This document shows positions 6,713 to 14,889 of a DNA stretch of 18,698 nt, one piece after another. Origin of the DNA: an uncultured Subdoligranulum sp. (GTDB taxonomy: Bacteria > Bacillota_A > Clostridia > Oscillospirales > Ruminococcaceae). The DNA lies in NCBI RefSeq assembly GCF_937890665.1, contig NZ_CALADU010000267.1, positions 1-18,698 on the forward strand. Direction: 5' to 3'. Position numbers and translations under genes: made by a program. Below the pieces are notes generated by a model, which saw only the letters and a list, made by a program, of their open reading frames with translations, was not told the DNA's origin and ran no database searches. Numbering within the stretch: the first letter of the stretch is position 1; each line of letters starts with the position of its first letter.

Positions 6713-7851
6713 ATAACGCCGCTCCTCTCTCCCTCACTACGCTCAGGAACAAACTGCTTGCTCATAGTCGCAAGCAGGCTACTCTTAGTCAGGTATCCCA
6801 GTAAAACACCGCTATGGCTGATCACGGGAATCACACCGGACACACCATAGTCAATGGTGGAAATGATTTCCTTGAGGGATGTTTCGCCTTCTACTGCAAT
6901 ATAATCATCTGTAAGATATGTCTCAACTACATCAGACCCCTGCTTTCCAATAAGGTCCTCTAAACGTACAAGCCCCAAAAGCATATGTTTCTTGTCCACC
7001 ACCAGAAGGCTGTCAACTCCATTGTGCCGCATAATCTGCATCGCTTGAATGACAGTCCGCCCCTCCACAATACAAATTGGGTGCAGGCGCATAATATCTG
7101 CCGCTCGGATATAGTTCGGGTTGGCCCACAGGCGGTTTGCTCCAATAAACTCCATTACATATTGATTTGCAGGGTGCTTTAAAATGTTTTCTGGGGTATC
7201 GCACTGTACAATCCTGCCATTTTGAATCATGCAGATCCGATCTGCCAGCTTGATCGCTTCATCCATGTCGTGGGTAACAAATACAACTGTCTTTTTGTCC
7301 TTGGCGTGAAGATAGTGAATCTCGTTTTGCAGTTCACTACGTGTCACCGGATCCAGCGCAGAAAAGGGTTCATCCATCAAAACAATGGGGGGATCAGCCG
7401 CAAATGCCCGAGCAATTCCCACTCGTTGTTGCTGCCCACCAGACAATTGGGAAGGATACTGATTTCGGTAGATATCTGGATCGAGATTTACCATCCGCAG
7501 CATCTGATCCACCCGTTCCTGAATCTCCCCTTTTGACATCCGGGCGATCTGCATAGTAAGAGCAATGTTTTCCTCCACAGTCATGTGCGGAAACAATCCG
7601 CCGGACTGTACCACATAGCCCACCATTTTGGGAAGATCCTGCACCGTAACATCCTTTACCGGTATGCCATTAATAGATAGAGAACCGCTTTTTAGCGGAA
7701 GCAGCTTGTTTATACTTTTGAGCAAAGTTGTTTTCCCACAGCCACTAGAGCCGATTAGCACAAAAAATTCTCCGTCCTCAATCTTTAGAGTAACATCATT
7801 TAGAACCGGCCTATCTTTATATGCAATCCGGACTTTATCAAATACAATCAT
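6697..7851 (-). CDS. opuCA: Opu-family ABC transporter ATPase with tandem CBS domains (OpuCA-like)
   Basis: A 384-residue cytoplasmic ATPase that powers the adjacent permease fusion. Visible are Walker A GSSGCGKT (residues 34-41), Q-loop Gln82, signature LSGGQ (136-140), Walker B IVLMDEP (156-162) and switch His194. After about residue 250 there are two CBS domains, the first ending LLVVDKKHMLLGLVRLEDL and the second VIPVISHSGVLLGYLTKSS. In this family the CBS pair senses ionic strength or binds cyclic di-AMP; which applies here cannot be read from the sequence. The ATG at 7851 has a purine-rich AAAGGCGG upstream. It is the first gene of a transcript that continues through the permease fusion. 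The symbol is by family resemblance; the orthology is not proved. Confidence 0.93.
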   Translation of the reverse strand: MIVFDKVRIAYKDRPVLNDVTLKIEDGEFFVLIGSSGCGKTTLLKSINKLLPLKSGSLSINGIPVKDVTVQDLPKMVGYVVQSGGLFPHMTVEENIALTMQIARMSKGEIQERVDQMLRMVNLDPDIYRNQYPSQLSGGQQQRVGIARAFAADPPIVLMDEPFSALDPVTRSELQNEIHYLHAKDKKTVVFVTHDMDEAIKLADRICMIQNGRIVQCDTPENILKHPANQYVMEFIGANRLWANPNYIRAADIMRLHPICIVEGRTVIQAMQIMRHNGVDSLLVVDKKHMLLGLVRLEDLIGKQGSDVVETYLTDDYIAVEGETSLKEIISTIDYGVSGVIPVISHSGVLLGYLTKSSLLATMSKQFVPERSEGERSGVICPTN

Positions 7852-7882
7852 ACAACATCCGCCTTTCTTTGAAGGTAGGACG

Positions 7883-7912
7883 ATTGTATAGCCTTTTCCT
7901 TAAAGATTGCAC
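7883..7912 (-). promoter_or_regulatory. Weak candidate promoter for the opuCA-like operon
   Basis: On the minus strand TATACAAT (7883-7890) resembles a good -10. The hexamer GTGCAA, 16 nt upstream (7907-7912), is a poor -35 match. A promoter is expected here because a strong hairpin precedes the gene, but this placement is tentative. Confidence 0.25.
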
Positions 7913-7969
7913 TATTATCCGCGATTTTTTATTAAGATACTGTAAATCATGCCTGTATACTTCTGATAT

Positions 7970-8029
7970 AAAACAAAAGTATTGACCCGCTGGGAATAAA
8001 CTCTCCTGGCAGGCCAACACTTTTGTTTT
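7970..8029 (-). terminator. Long hairpin terminator after the lipoprotein gene
   Basis: 7970-7990 and 8009-8029 pair over 21 positions around an 18-nt loop. On the minus-strand RNA every position pairs if three G-U wobbles are allowed; on the plus strand those become A-C mismatches, so the RNA evolved for minus-strand transcription. The 3' arm ends in UUUUGUUUU, the pattern of an intrinsic terminator. It separates the ktr-kdpDE-lipoprotein transcript from the Opu operon. Confidence 0.7.
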
Positions 8030-8057
8030 CGTTCAAAATAATCTTTTGGAACATCAA

Positions 8058-8714
8058 CTAGTTTGTTTGAGTATTTAATTTCAATGGAATCCTGATCTCT
8101 TCATCATCGTACTGTATCAGCAGAAAACTTTCCTCTAATGGCGGAACAAACATACCTGTAGCATAACTTCCACTAAGTGTATTATTCGAGGAATACCACG
8201 GAGTTTCTATGCTATTAATGTCCTTCCCTCCTGCCAAGAGAACGGTTCCCTCAGCAGATATTAACTGATAGAAAATACTGTCACTTTCCGTATAAATTGT
8301 TTCTTCCCCCAAATATTGTCCCATCATAGTCGTAATGTAAACAGGGTTAGAAGAAACATCTGCAATCTGCTCATCGTATTTTTTACAGAATTGCTCATAA
8401 TACTCTTCCGTTACATGATGTTTTTCGTAATCAATCTCTGTAACCGCTTTGTTCTCCTGGAGCATTGTAGCCATCCATTCTTTTTCCTCATCGGTTGCTT
8501 GCCGAACCTGCAACACAATTTTCCAGTTCTCCTGCTCTCCAGAAAGCGTATAAGGCACTTTTTCTGCCGCCGTCTCGCTTACTCTCCAATGAAAATCTTG
8601 TTTCTCCAAAGGAATGTTCAATCTGTCAGTCTCATCTTCTCCAAAAGAACATGCTGCAAGCCCTGTTAGCAGCAATAAAATTATATAGAAAATAATCCTT
8701 TGTATTTTCAACAT
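8058..8714 (-). CDS. Predicted lipoprotein of unknown function following kdpE
   Basis: A 218-residue protein with a short basic N-terminus, a hydrophobic core IIFYIILLLLTGLAAC and a lipobox LAAC ending at Cys22, so it should be lipid-anchored on the outer face of the membrane. The mature part is acidic, begins SFGEDETDRLNIPLE, and looks like a mixed beta-rich soluble domain. No family is recognised. The ATG at 8714 was chosen over an upstream start at 8780 because only this start places the signal sequence at the terminus, and GAAAGAGG precedes it. It follows kdpE by 101 nt on the same strand and precedes the long terminator hairpin, so it is probably co-transcribed with kdpDE and could be an extracellular sensor or accessory of K+ or osmotic signalling. 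That role is conjecture. Confidence 0.8.
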   Translation of the reverse strand: MLKIQRIIFYIILLLLTGLAACSFGEDETDRLNIPLEKQDFHWRVSETAAEKVPYTLSGEQENWKIVLQVRQATDEEKEWMATMLQENKAVTEIDYEKHHVTEEYYEQFCKKYDEQIADVSSNPVYITTMMGQYLGEETIYTESDSIFYQLISAEGTVLLAGGKDINSIETPWYSSNNTLSGSYATGMFVPPLEESFLLIQYDDEEIRIPLKLNTQTN

Positions 8715-8815
8715 AAAATGGCCTCTTTCCGTCCGTATCGCATTGAGCATACATTCTCTGTCCCAATGCTGATTTTGCACATAATACAGGCGGTCTAAAG
8801 AACTTTTGTAATGTA

Positions 8816-9517
8816 TTATTCTACTTTCATCATACGATAACCAACACCAATGTGCGTTTGAATATACTGCGGTGAACCAGGTCCTTTTTCCAGCTTCTTA
8901 CGAAGTGTTGCCATAAACACGCGAAGAGAGGCCACATCATTTTCCCAGCTTCGGCCCCAAATCTGTTGTGTAATAAATGTGTGGGTTAGTACTTTTCCAA
9001 CATTTTTGCACAGCAAGCACAGCAGCTTATACTCACTGGGAGTCAGGTGGAGCTCCTGTCCATCCAAAAATGCACATCCAGCCGCATAGTCCACTTTCAG
9101 CTTCCCGTTTGTAAATACTGCTTCTATATTTGCTGCTCCGACCTGAATCTCTGCTAATCGTCTTTGTGTCACGCGAAGCCGTGCCAGTAGTTCTTCCACT
9201 GAAAATGGCTTTGTCAGGTAATCATCTGCACCGGCGTCCAATGCTTCAATCTTATCAGTATCCTCACTTCGGGCACTAATTACAATGATGGGCAAATTTG
9301 ACCAGGAACGAACTTTGTGGATGACCTCCACCCCATCTATATCCGGCAACCCAAGATCCAGCAAAATGATATCCGGATTATGAGAGGATGCTTCCAAAAC
9401 AGCAGATTCTCCGTTTGCCGCTGTCAGAAATCGGTAATCATGGGCTTTTAATGTGGTCGTAATTAAGTTGCGGACCGGTGTATCATCCTCTACCACTAAA
9501 ATCAATGGTTTATTCAT
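8816..9517 (-). CDS. kdpE: KdpE response regulator (OmpR family)
   Basis: A 233-residue DNA-binding regulator, partner of KdpD. The receiver domain shows the acidic pair Asp11-Asp12, phosphoacceptor Asp54 in ILLDLGLPDIDG, Ser81 at the switch position and Lys103 in TKPF. The winged-helix domain (about 130-230) ends with LRVFMATLRKKLEKGPGSPQ and the typical GVGYRM near the C-terminus. The family activates kdpFABC transcription under K+ limitation or osmotic stress. The start codon overlaps the last 8 nt of kdpD, which points to translational coupling. No feature is missing or truncated. Confidence 0.95.
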   Translation of the reverse strand: MNKPLILVVEDDTPVRNLITTTLKAHDYRFLTAANGESAVLEASSHNPDIILLDLGLPDIDGVEVIHKVRSWSNLPIIVISARSEDTDKIEALDAGADDYLTKPFSVEELLARLRVTQRRLAEIQVGAANIEAVFTNGKLKVDYAAGCAFLDGQELHLTPSEYKLLCLLCKNVGKVLTHTFITQQIWGRSWENDVASLRVFMATLRKKLEKGPGSPQYIQTHIGVGYRMMKVE

Positions 9518-12149
9518 GCAACTCTACCTCCCCAGTTGGTACAGAAAACGTAAATATGGATCCATGAGGCAAGAGATCTGTTACAATCATTTCTCCTCCA
9601 TGCGCATTGATAATTGATTTGCATAAGGCCAACCCGAGCCCCATACTGCGGCGACTGTCGGCAATCTGATTAGACGCACTGTAAAACATATCAAAAATAT
9701 GTGGTTTGGCCTGATCCGAAATTCCAGGACCGTTATCTGTCACAGAAACATAAACAAAGTTTCCTTTTTTCCGCCATTCTATGTTAATTTCAGATCCTGG
9801 CGGCGTATACTTGATTGCGTTATCCACAATATTGATGATGACCTGAATGATTAGCTTCGCATCTACCTGTACTAAGAGATACTCTTCGCTACTTTGTACA
9901 TTTATATGGTATTCTATGCTCTTGCGGTTAATATGTCGAAGTGCTTCCGAAACAATTTCATCGATTAGTTCTGTCGATATATGTAGGTTCATCCGCCCGT
10001 CTTCCAGGCGACTGACTGATAACAGATTTTCCACCAGATTAATGAGCCACATAGCATCATCATAAATATCGGTATACATCTGTTCCTTCGTCTTCTCATC
10101 AAACAGATTTCCATTGGAAAGCAGATTGCTGGCATTTCCTAAAATAGATGTAAGTGGTGTACGTAGATCATGCGAAATCGAACGCAGCAAGTTGGCACGC
10201 AGCTGTTCATTTTTCGCCAATACGGCAGCCGCTTCTTTTTCCTCCAGGTTTTTCTGATTTTCAAGGGCAAGCGCGCATTCTCCCAGGACAGAAAAGAGAA
10301 TACTTGTTTCAAAGGAATCCAATGGCTTGTCCAATGCAGCAATCCCTACGACCCCATATACCTGCTTACCCGTGCGGACCGACAGATAGGTGCAGCAAGC
10401 ATCGGAAAGGGTGTCCGTTCCCGCTCCCGCCCGTTTATTGTTTGTAAGGACCCACCTTGCTACATCCTGCTCCTTCTGCGTCGTGTAGCTGTCAGCGGAC
10501 TTGGCTTCATCCAAAAGAAATACTTCCGGATCCATCAATTTTTCTTGCTTGACACGATATGCCACGATATCCCGCTGAAAAATTTTCAGCAGCTGCCTTG
10601 CCGTAACAGAAATAATTTCTTCCTGATTTCGTGCCTTTTGAAGATTCTGGTCCGTTTCAAACAACAGCTTTGTACGCCACGCCACTTGGGCAGAACGTTT
10701 GGCATGAGACTTTAGTCTAGAGGCCAACGAACCAGTAATCAATGAAGCAAGGAACATGATCAGAAATGTAACCGGATAGCCGCTATCGTAGGCGTGCAGA
10801 GAAAACCTTGGCTCCGTAAAAAAGAAGTTAAATGTCAACACACTGACAATAGATGCAATAAAACTACAGATAGGACTTTTCGTTGACACAGAAACCAACA
10901 TAACACCTAAAATATAAAGGGTAATAATATTGGCTTCCGTAAAGCCCCAATTGTAAAATAAAAAACCAATTACAGTAGTTAAGATGAGAATCAATACACT
11001 TTTCGCTAAATCTATCACAGATACCGCCTGCATGTGCATGATTTCCCAGTGTTTAGCAGAAAAATGCTTATTTAATCCATTATCCGGAATGATATGAATA
11101 TCCAATTCAGGAGTCAGCTCGATCAATCGTTCTGTTAAAGATGCCTTTCCCAGCCATGGGCGCGGCATTCCGCTGCGGCCAAGCACAATCTTTGTCACTC
11201 CAGATAATCGTGAAAATTCCGCAATCTGATATGCCACGTCATCTCCATAAACCGTCTCAACCGATGCGCCCAACTGCTGTGCCAGATGAATATTGGACTG
11301 AAGCCGCTCTTTATCTACCGGAGTGATCCACTGGAACTCTTTCGTTTCCACAAACAATGCAGTAAAGCCGCATCGAAACGCACTCGCCATTCGAGCAGCT
11401 GTACGTATAATCTTCTCATTAGAAGGAGCAGAAGAAAGGCACACCAGAATGTGCTCATGGGTACGGTACCCTGTTTGACTGTGATTGACCTGGGTGTACA
11501 AAGCCGCCCGATCGGCGCAGCGGCGCAGCCCTACTTCACGCAGGGCGCTTAATTGGGATAATGAGCAGTTGGAAAGCAAGGCTCCCTTCTTTTGCTGCAA
11601 CAGCCGCTGCTGCAGCCGTTCCGGCTCAACATCAACAAACTCCACCTGTGCTGCCCGGTCAAACACGTGATCTGGAATGCGTTCCAAAATAGGCACTCTC
11701 AAGATCGAGAACACAGAATCCTGAATGCTTTCAACATGTTGAATGTCCAGCGTTGTATAAATGTCTACTCCCGCTTTTAGTAACTCCGCTATGTCTTGAT
11801 ATCGCTTTCTGTGGCGAGAATCATCCGCATTTCTATGTGAAAGCTCATCAATAACAATAAGTTGCGGCTGTCTTCTCAAACAGGCATCCAAGTCTATTTC
11901 ATAGCCTTTTTGCCCGCTTTGCCGCACCATCTTACTGGGAACTTTCTCAAAAATGTCTGCCAATTTTTTTGTCTCGGGCCACTGCTCTGAGGGACCCACA
12001 CCAATTACTACATCTACCCCGTCTGCCTTAGCCTTTTCCGCCGCTTTCATCATAGCGAAGCTTTTTCCTGCACCAGAAAAATAACTTGCAAAAATAGTAA
12101 GTCTTCCTTGTTTTTTCACCATAGTTCCTATTTGTTTATCTGTAGTCAT
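9510..12149 (-). CDS. kdpD: KdpD sensor histidine kinase
   Basis: A full-length 879-residue KdpD. Order of domains: KdpD N-terminal ATP-binding module with FSGAGKS (24-30), Walker B LIVIDELSH and the family-specific SRHRKRYQDI and GVDIYTTLDIQHVES; a universal-stress-protein domain from about 231; four closely spaced membrane segments (DUF4118) near the middle; a GAF-like linker; H-box SISHDLRTPL with His660; N-box IVDNAIKY near 777; G1 DNGPG near 805; and G2 GLGL near 837. ATG at 12149 was taken because AGGAGG lies 7 nt upstream; the longer TTG reading begins inside that RBS. It phosphorylates KdpE. In staphylococcal KdpD the stress-protein domain binds cyclic di-AMP; the matching positions here are similar but altered (SSA and FTALF). 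It is part of the ktrB-to-lipoprotein operon. Confidence 0.96.
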   Translation of the reverse strand: MTTDKQIGTMVKKQGRLTIFASYFSGAGKSFAMMKAAEKAKADGVDVVIGVGPSEQWPETKKLADIFEKVPSKMVRQSGQKGYEIDLDACLRRQPQLIVIDELSHRNADDSRHRKRYQDIAELLKAGVDIYTTLDIQHVESIQDSVFSILRVPILERIPDHVFDRAAQVEFVDVEPERLQQRLLQQKKGALLSNCSLSQLSALREVGLRRCADRAALYTQVNHSQTGYRTHEHILVCLSSAPSNEKIIRTAARMASAFRCGFTALFVETKEFQWITPVDKERLQSNIHLAQQLGASVETVYGDDVAYQIAEFSRLSGVTKIVLGRSGMPRPWLGKASLTERLIELTPELDIHIIPDNGLNKHFSAKHWEIMHMQAVSVIDLAKSVLILILTTVIGFLFYNWGFTEANIITLYILGVMLVSVSTKSPICSFIASIVSVLTFNFFFTEPRFSLHAYDSGYPVTFLIMFLASLITGSLASRLKSHAKRSAQVAWRTKLLFETDQNLQKARNQEEIISVTARQLLKIFQRDIVAYRVKQEKLMDPEVFLLDEAKSADSYTTQKEQDVARWVLTNNKRAGAGTDTLSDACCTYLSVRTGKQVYGVVGIAALDKPLDSFETSILFSVLGECALALENQKNLEEKEAAAVLAKNEQLRANLLRSISHDLRTPLTSILGNASNLLSNGNLFDEKTKEQMYTDIYDDAMWLINLVENLLSVSRLEDGRMNLHISTELIDEIVSEALRHINRKSIEYHINVQSSEEYLLVQVDAKLIIQVIINIVDNAIKYTPPGSEINIEWRKKGNFVYVSVTDNGPGISDQAKPHIFDMFYSASNQIADSRRSMGLGLALCKSIINAHGGEMIVTDLLPHGSIFTFSVPTGEVELHE

Positions 12150-12189
12150 TACAGTCCCTCCTTTCAAGGCAATATATTATAGCATAGTA

Positions 12190-12690
12190 CTACATACCCT
12201 GTCCGCAAAGCCTCTCGACAAATTCCATGGTAAACGATCGGTGATCTTGATTTTTCCATACAACAAATTGATCTTGCATTGCCGCATGAACAGATGTTAT
12301 TTTTACACCATCCTCATTAATAAACGGCTGTGTTTGGAGTATAACCTTCCTTTGTCGGACTTCTTCATTATTTTCTACATTGGAATGTATGATTACTACG
12401 TCCACATTTCCTGCACGCAAAGCATGGAGCAACTCGGGTTCTTCACCCATTAAAACCGTACAATGCAAATGGGGGTGTTGTTTTTTTATATCCTTTAGCA
12501 CTTTGGACCCTATCTGCATCGACCAAACATCTGCAGTCGCAATATTTAGACAATCCTGTTTTTCCTGTTGATTATATTCTGCATCAATATATACTTGGTT
12601 GTTATCCAAAAAATCTCCAAGTTTGGAAATGGCATAATAGCCCAATGCCGCGAACGCCAAAAATCCTCCCACCAAAACAAGTGCTTCCAT
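12190..12690 (-). CDS. Membrane-anchored protein resembling a LysR effector-binding lobe, unknown function
   Basis: A 166-residue protein. Residues about 4-23 (LVLVGGFLAFAALGYYAISK) form one membrane anchor. The rest is soluble and begins LNIATADVWSMQIGSKVLKD, followed by ELLHALRAGNVDVVIIHS. This pattern matches the first lobe of type-2 periplasmic-binding-like LysR effector domains. The end, FVVWKNQDHRSFTMEFVERL, resembles the last strand and helix of the same fold. Most of the second lobe is missing and there is no DNA-binding domain. ATG at 12690 is chosen over the TTG at 12711 because GAGAGG lies upstream of it. It sits 34 nt after ktrA and 40 nt before kdpD, in one operon, which suggests a small-ligand sensor or transporter accessory. 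I know of no described counterpart. Confidence 0.8.
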   Translation of the reverse strand: MEALVLVGGFLAFAALGYYAISKLGDFLDNNQVYIDAEYNQQEKQDCLNIATADVWSMQIGSKVLKDIKKQHPHLHCTVLMGEEPELLHALRAGNVDVVIIHSNVENNEEVRQRKVILQTQPFINEDGVKITSVHAAMQDQFVVWKNQDHRSFTMEFVERLCGQGM

Positions 12691-12724
12691 CCATACCACT
12701 TCCTCTCTCAACTTTGTACAGACG

Positions 12725-13375
12725 CTATATATGAAAACATTTTTGAATGTCCCGCTGAGTTCCCAAGACCAAAATCGTACTGTGCTCAGGCAAGAATGTA
12801 TCTGGTGTAATAACCGTCATAGCAAACTTTCCGTTCTGCTTTACTGCCATGATGTTAACATTGTACCGTCTCCTTACATCCAGCTGCCCAATGGTCTTTC
12901 CTACCCAGTCTTCTGGCACTTCAATTTCAAAAATAGCGTGATCATCCCCTAACGCAATATAATCAGAAATATGGTCTGAACTATAACGAATTGCAGTCCA
13001 AACGGCCATCTGCTTCTCTGGGTATACCACTTCATCGGCTCCATTGCGCAGTAGAAACTTCGCCTGCACATCTCGAGCAGCCCTTGCCACTACTTTTTTT
13101 GCGCCCAATTCTTTTAGAAGAGAAGCGGTCTCCAGAGAACTCTGAAAGTTATCTCCGATGGCCACGATACATACATCAAAATTACGAACGCCAATAGCAG
13201 TGAGGAATTCCTCACTGGTGCTATCTCCGATTTGAGCATTGGTAACAAACGGAAGAATTGCATTAACTCTATCTTCATCTTTGTCGACAGCCATAACCTG
13301 ATGATTCAATTCATTTAACTTCATAGCAATATGGCGTCCAAAGCGCCCTAATCCAATCAATAAAATAGTTTTCAT
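12725..13375 (-). CDS. ktrA: KtrA, RCK-domain regulator of the KtrB potassium channel
   Basis: A 216-residue cytoplasmic gating subunit of the Ktr K+ uptake system. An N-terminal Rossmann (RCK_N) domain shows GLGRFGRH (residues 8-15) and the acidic Asp31 at the end of the second strand, typical of nucleotide binding. A C-terminal RCK_C/TrkA_C domain spans about 135-216, with VPEDWVGKTIGQLDVRRRY. The single RCK pair and length fit KtrA/KtrC rather than the double-length TrkA. RCK_C domains of Firmicute KtrA bind cyclic di-AMP in known cases. ATG at 13375 has GGAGG 5 nt upstream and lies 20 nt after the ktrB stop, so the two genes are co-transcribed. Confidence 0.93.
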   Translation of the reverse strand: MKTILLIGLGRFGRHIAMKLNELNHQVMAVDKDEDRVNAILPFVTNAQIGDSTSEEFLTAIGVRNFDVCIVAIGDNFQSSLETASLLKELGAKKVVARAARDVQAKFLLRNGADEVVYPEKQMAVWTAIRYSSDHISDYIALGDDHAIFEIEVPEDWVGKTIGQLDVRRRYNVNIMAVKQNGKFAMTVITPDTFLPEHSTILVLGTQRDIQKCFHI

Positions 13376-13395
13376 AAATCCTCCATTGTAGTACA

Positions 13396-14730
13396 TTATC
13401 CAACTGTAATTCGTTCTTGTGGTAGTCTGGCACTGTTTCCTTGGAAATTAGAAAGGGCCGCAAATATGAGCGTTAACCCTCCTACTCGTCCAAAAAACAT
13501 CAATCCAATTAATATTAGGTGCGAGATCCAATTGAGCTGTGGTGTAATTCCAAGTGAAAGCCCTACTGTTCCGATAGCAGAAGCCGTTTCAAATAAGCAA
13601 GTCAGGATAGGCAAGTTTTCTACCTTACTGATCACAAGCCCTCCAGTTAAAAACAAAATCAGGTACATCATCAAAACAGTTGCGGCCTGAGATACTGTCT
13701 CATTTGAAACCCGTCTGTTAAAAAAGTGGGGGTTCTCTCGGCGGCGAAAAACGGCAAGAGAACTAGCCAATAGGACTGCCAAAGTCGTGGTTTTCATTCC
13801 GCCTGCGGTAGATCCGGGTGAACCGCCAATCAGCATTAAAATGGTAGTAATAGATTGTCCGGTCTCGCTCATGGCAGTTAAATCCGCAGTATTAAAGCCT
13901 GCGGTTCTAGGGGTAACCGCCTGGAAAAAAGACAACAGCAGTCTTTCCCCTAACGGGGCCTCAGAAAATTCAAAAAAGAAAAAATACACAGCGGGCACCA
14001 AAATTAAGGTCCCCGTCACGGTAAGAATTACTTTGCTCTGCATTCGATATTTGTGGAAATGAATCCAGTTTGCACGAATGTCTTCCCAGGTTAAAAAGCC
14101 TATGCCACCAATCACAATTAGTAACGCGATCACGATGGAAATGACAGGATTGCTCGCATAATCGGTCAGAGAAGAAAACGGGGTTTTTACCCCCATTAAA
14201 TCAAATCCTGCATTACAAAAGGCAGAAATGGAATGAAATAGTGAATACCACGCTCCCTTTAAAAGTCCAAACTCACGGAAAAACACCGGAAACAGCAGCG
14301 CTGCTCCCAGCAGCTCTACCGCCAGAGCCGTTTTTAGAATAAACCCGGTCAGCCGTACGATTCCTCCCACATTGGGCGCCGCAATCGCTTCCTGCATGGT
14401 GCTTCGCTGCATCAGTCCTATCTTTCTGCCCGACAGGATAGCAAATGCACCTGCTACAGTCACAACTCCCAGCCCACCAATCTGGATCAGCAAAATAATG
14501 ACAGACTGCCCAAAATTGGACCAATAAGTGGCAGTATCATGGATCACTAATCCAGTAACACAAACTGCAGATGTTGAAGTAAACAGAGCATCTAAAAAGG
14601 GTGTGCAAATCCCTGCTTTTGTTGATATGGGAAGCATTAGTAACAAACTTCCCACTAAAATGACCAACAGAAAGCCAAATATAATAATCCGGAATGGGGA
14701 CTTATTGTTTTTATGTAAAAGCTGCCACAT
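13396..14730 (-). CDS. ktrB: KtrB, potassium-translocating membrane subunit
   Basis: A 444-residue membrane protein of the Trk/Ktr/HKT superfamily. The four pore-loop repeats are all present with their filter glycines: SAVCVTGL (Gly60), SAFCNAGFD, TPRTAGFNTAD and ASAIGTVGLS. The flexible gate segment IGGSPGSTAGGMKTTT is also clear. Length fits KtrB. The ATG at 14730 has GAGGAGGAG ending 5 nt upstream; the longer reading from 14784 has no RBS. It should take up K+, with Na+ or pH coupling as in the family, controlled by KtrA. It is the first gene of the transcript running through kdpDE; the 159-nt upstream gap holds a hairpin and AT-rich DNA but no convincing -35/-10 pair. Confidence 0.94.
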   Translation of the reverse strand: MWQLLHKNNKSPFRIIIFGFLLVILVGSLLLMLPISTKAGICTPFLDALFTSTSAVCVTGLVIHDTATYWSNFGQSVIILLIQIGGLGVVTVAGAFAILSGRKIGLMQRSTMQEAIAAPNVGGIVRLTGFILKTALAVELLGAALLFPVFFREFGLLKGAWYSLFHSISAFCNAGFDLMGVKTPFSSLTDYASNPVISIVIALLIVIGGIGFLTWEDIRANWIHFHKYRMQSKVILTVTGTLILVPAVYFFFFEFSEAPLGERLLLSFFQAVTPRTAGFNTADLTAMSETGQSITTILMLIGGSPGSTAGGMKTTTLAVLLASSLAVFRRRENPHFFNRRVSNETVSQAATVLMMYLILFLTGGLVISKVENLPILTCLFETASAIGTVGLSLGITPQLNWISHLILIGLMFFGRVGGLTLIFAALSNFQGNSARLPQERITVG

Positions 14731-14825
14731 AAGTCTCCTCCTCTTAATACATCTTTGTCTTTTCTTTATGCTTTCATTATCCACAGATCATATAAAAGAG
14801 GTATTAACGTATTTAGGCATATATT

Positions 14826-14849
14826 AAGGCGGCATTAAGATGCCGCCTT
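14826..14849. terminator. Hairpin between the 64-residue gene and ktrB
   Basis: AAGGCGGCAT (14826-14835) pairs with ATGCCGCCTT (14840-14849) over a 4-nt loop. It is located about 40 nt past the stop codon of the 64-residue gene. The T-run is better on the plus strand (TTTTT) than on the minus strand (TTAATATAT), so it may be a partial or bidirectional terminator. Confidence 0.65.
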
Positions 14850-14889
14850 TTTAACATTAATTGAACATATCCTGGATTACCTGTTTATA

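Noticed and set aside
7852..8057. Possible cyclic di-AMP (ydaO) riboswitch ahead of the Opu operon
   Set aside because: The conserved ydaO core was not found; the hairpin fits a terminator of the upstream operon better.
12150..12167. Longer KdpD beginning at TTG 12167
   Set aside because: The added codons are the Shine-Dalgarno sequence of the ATG at 12149.
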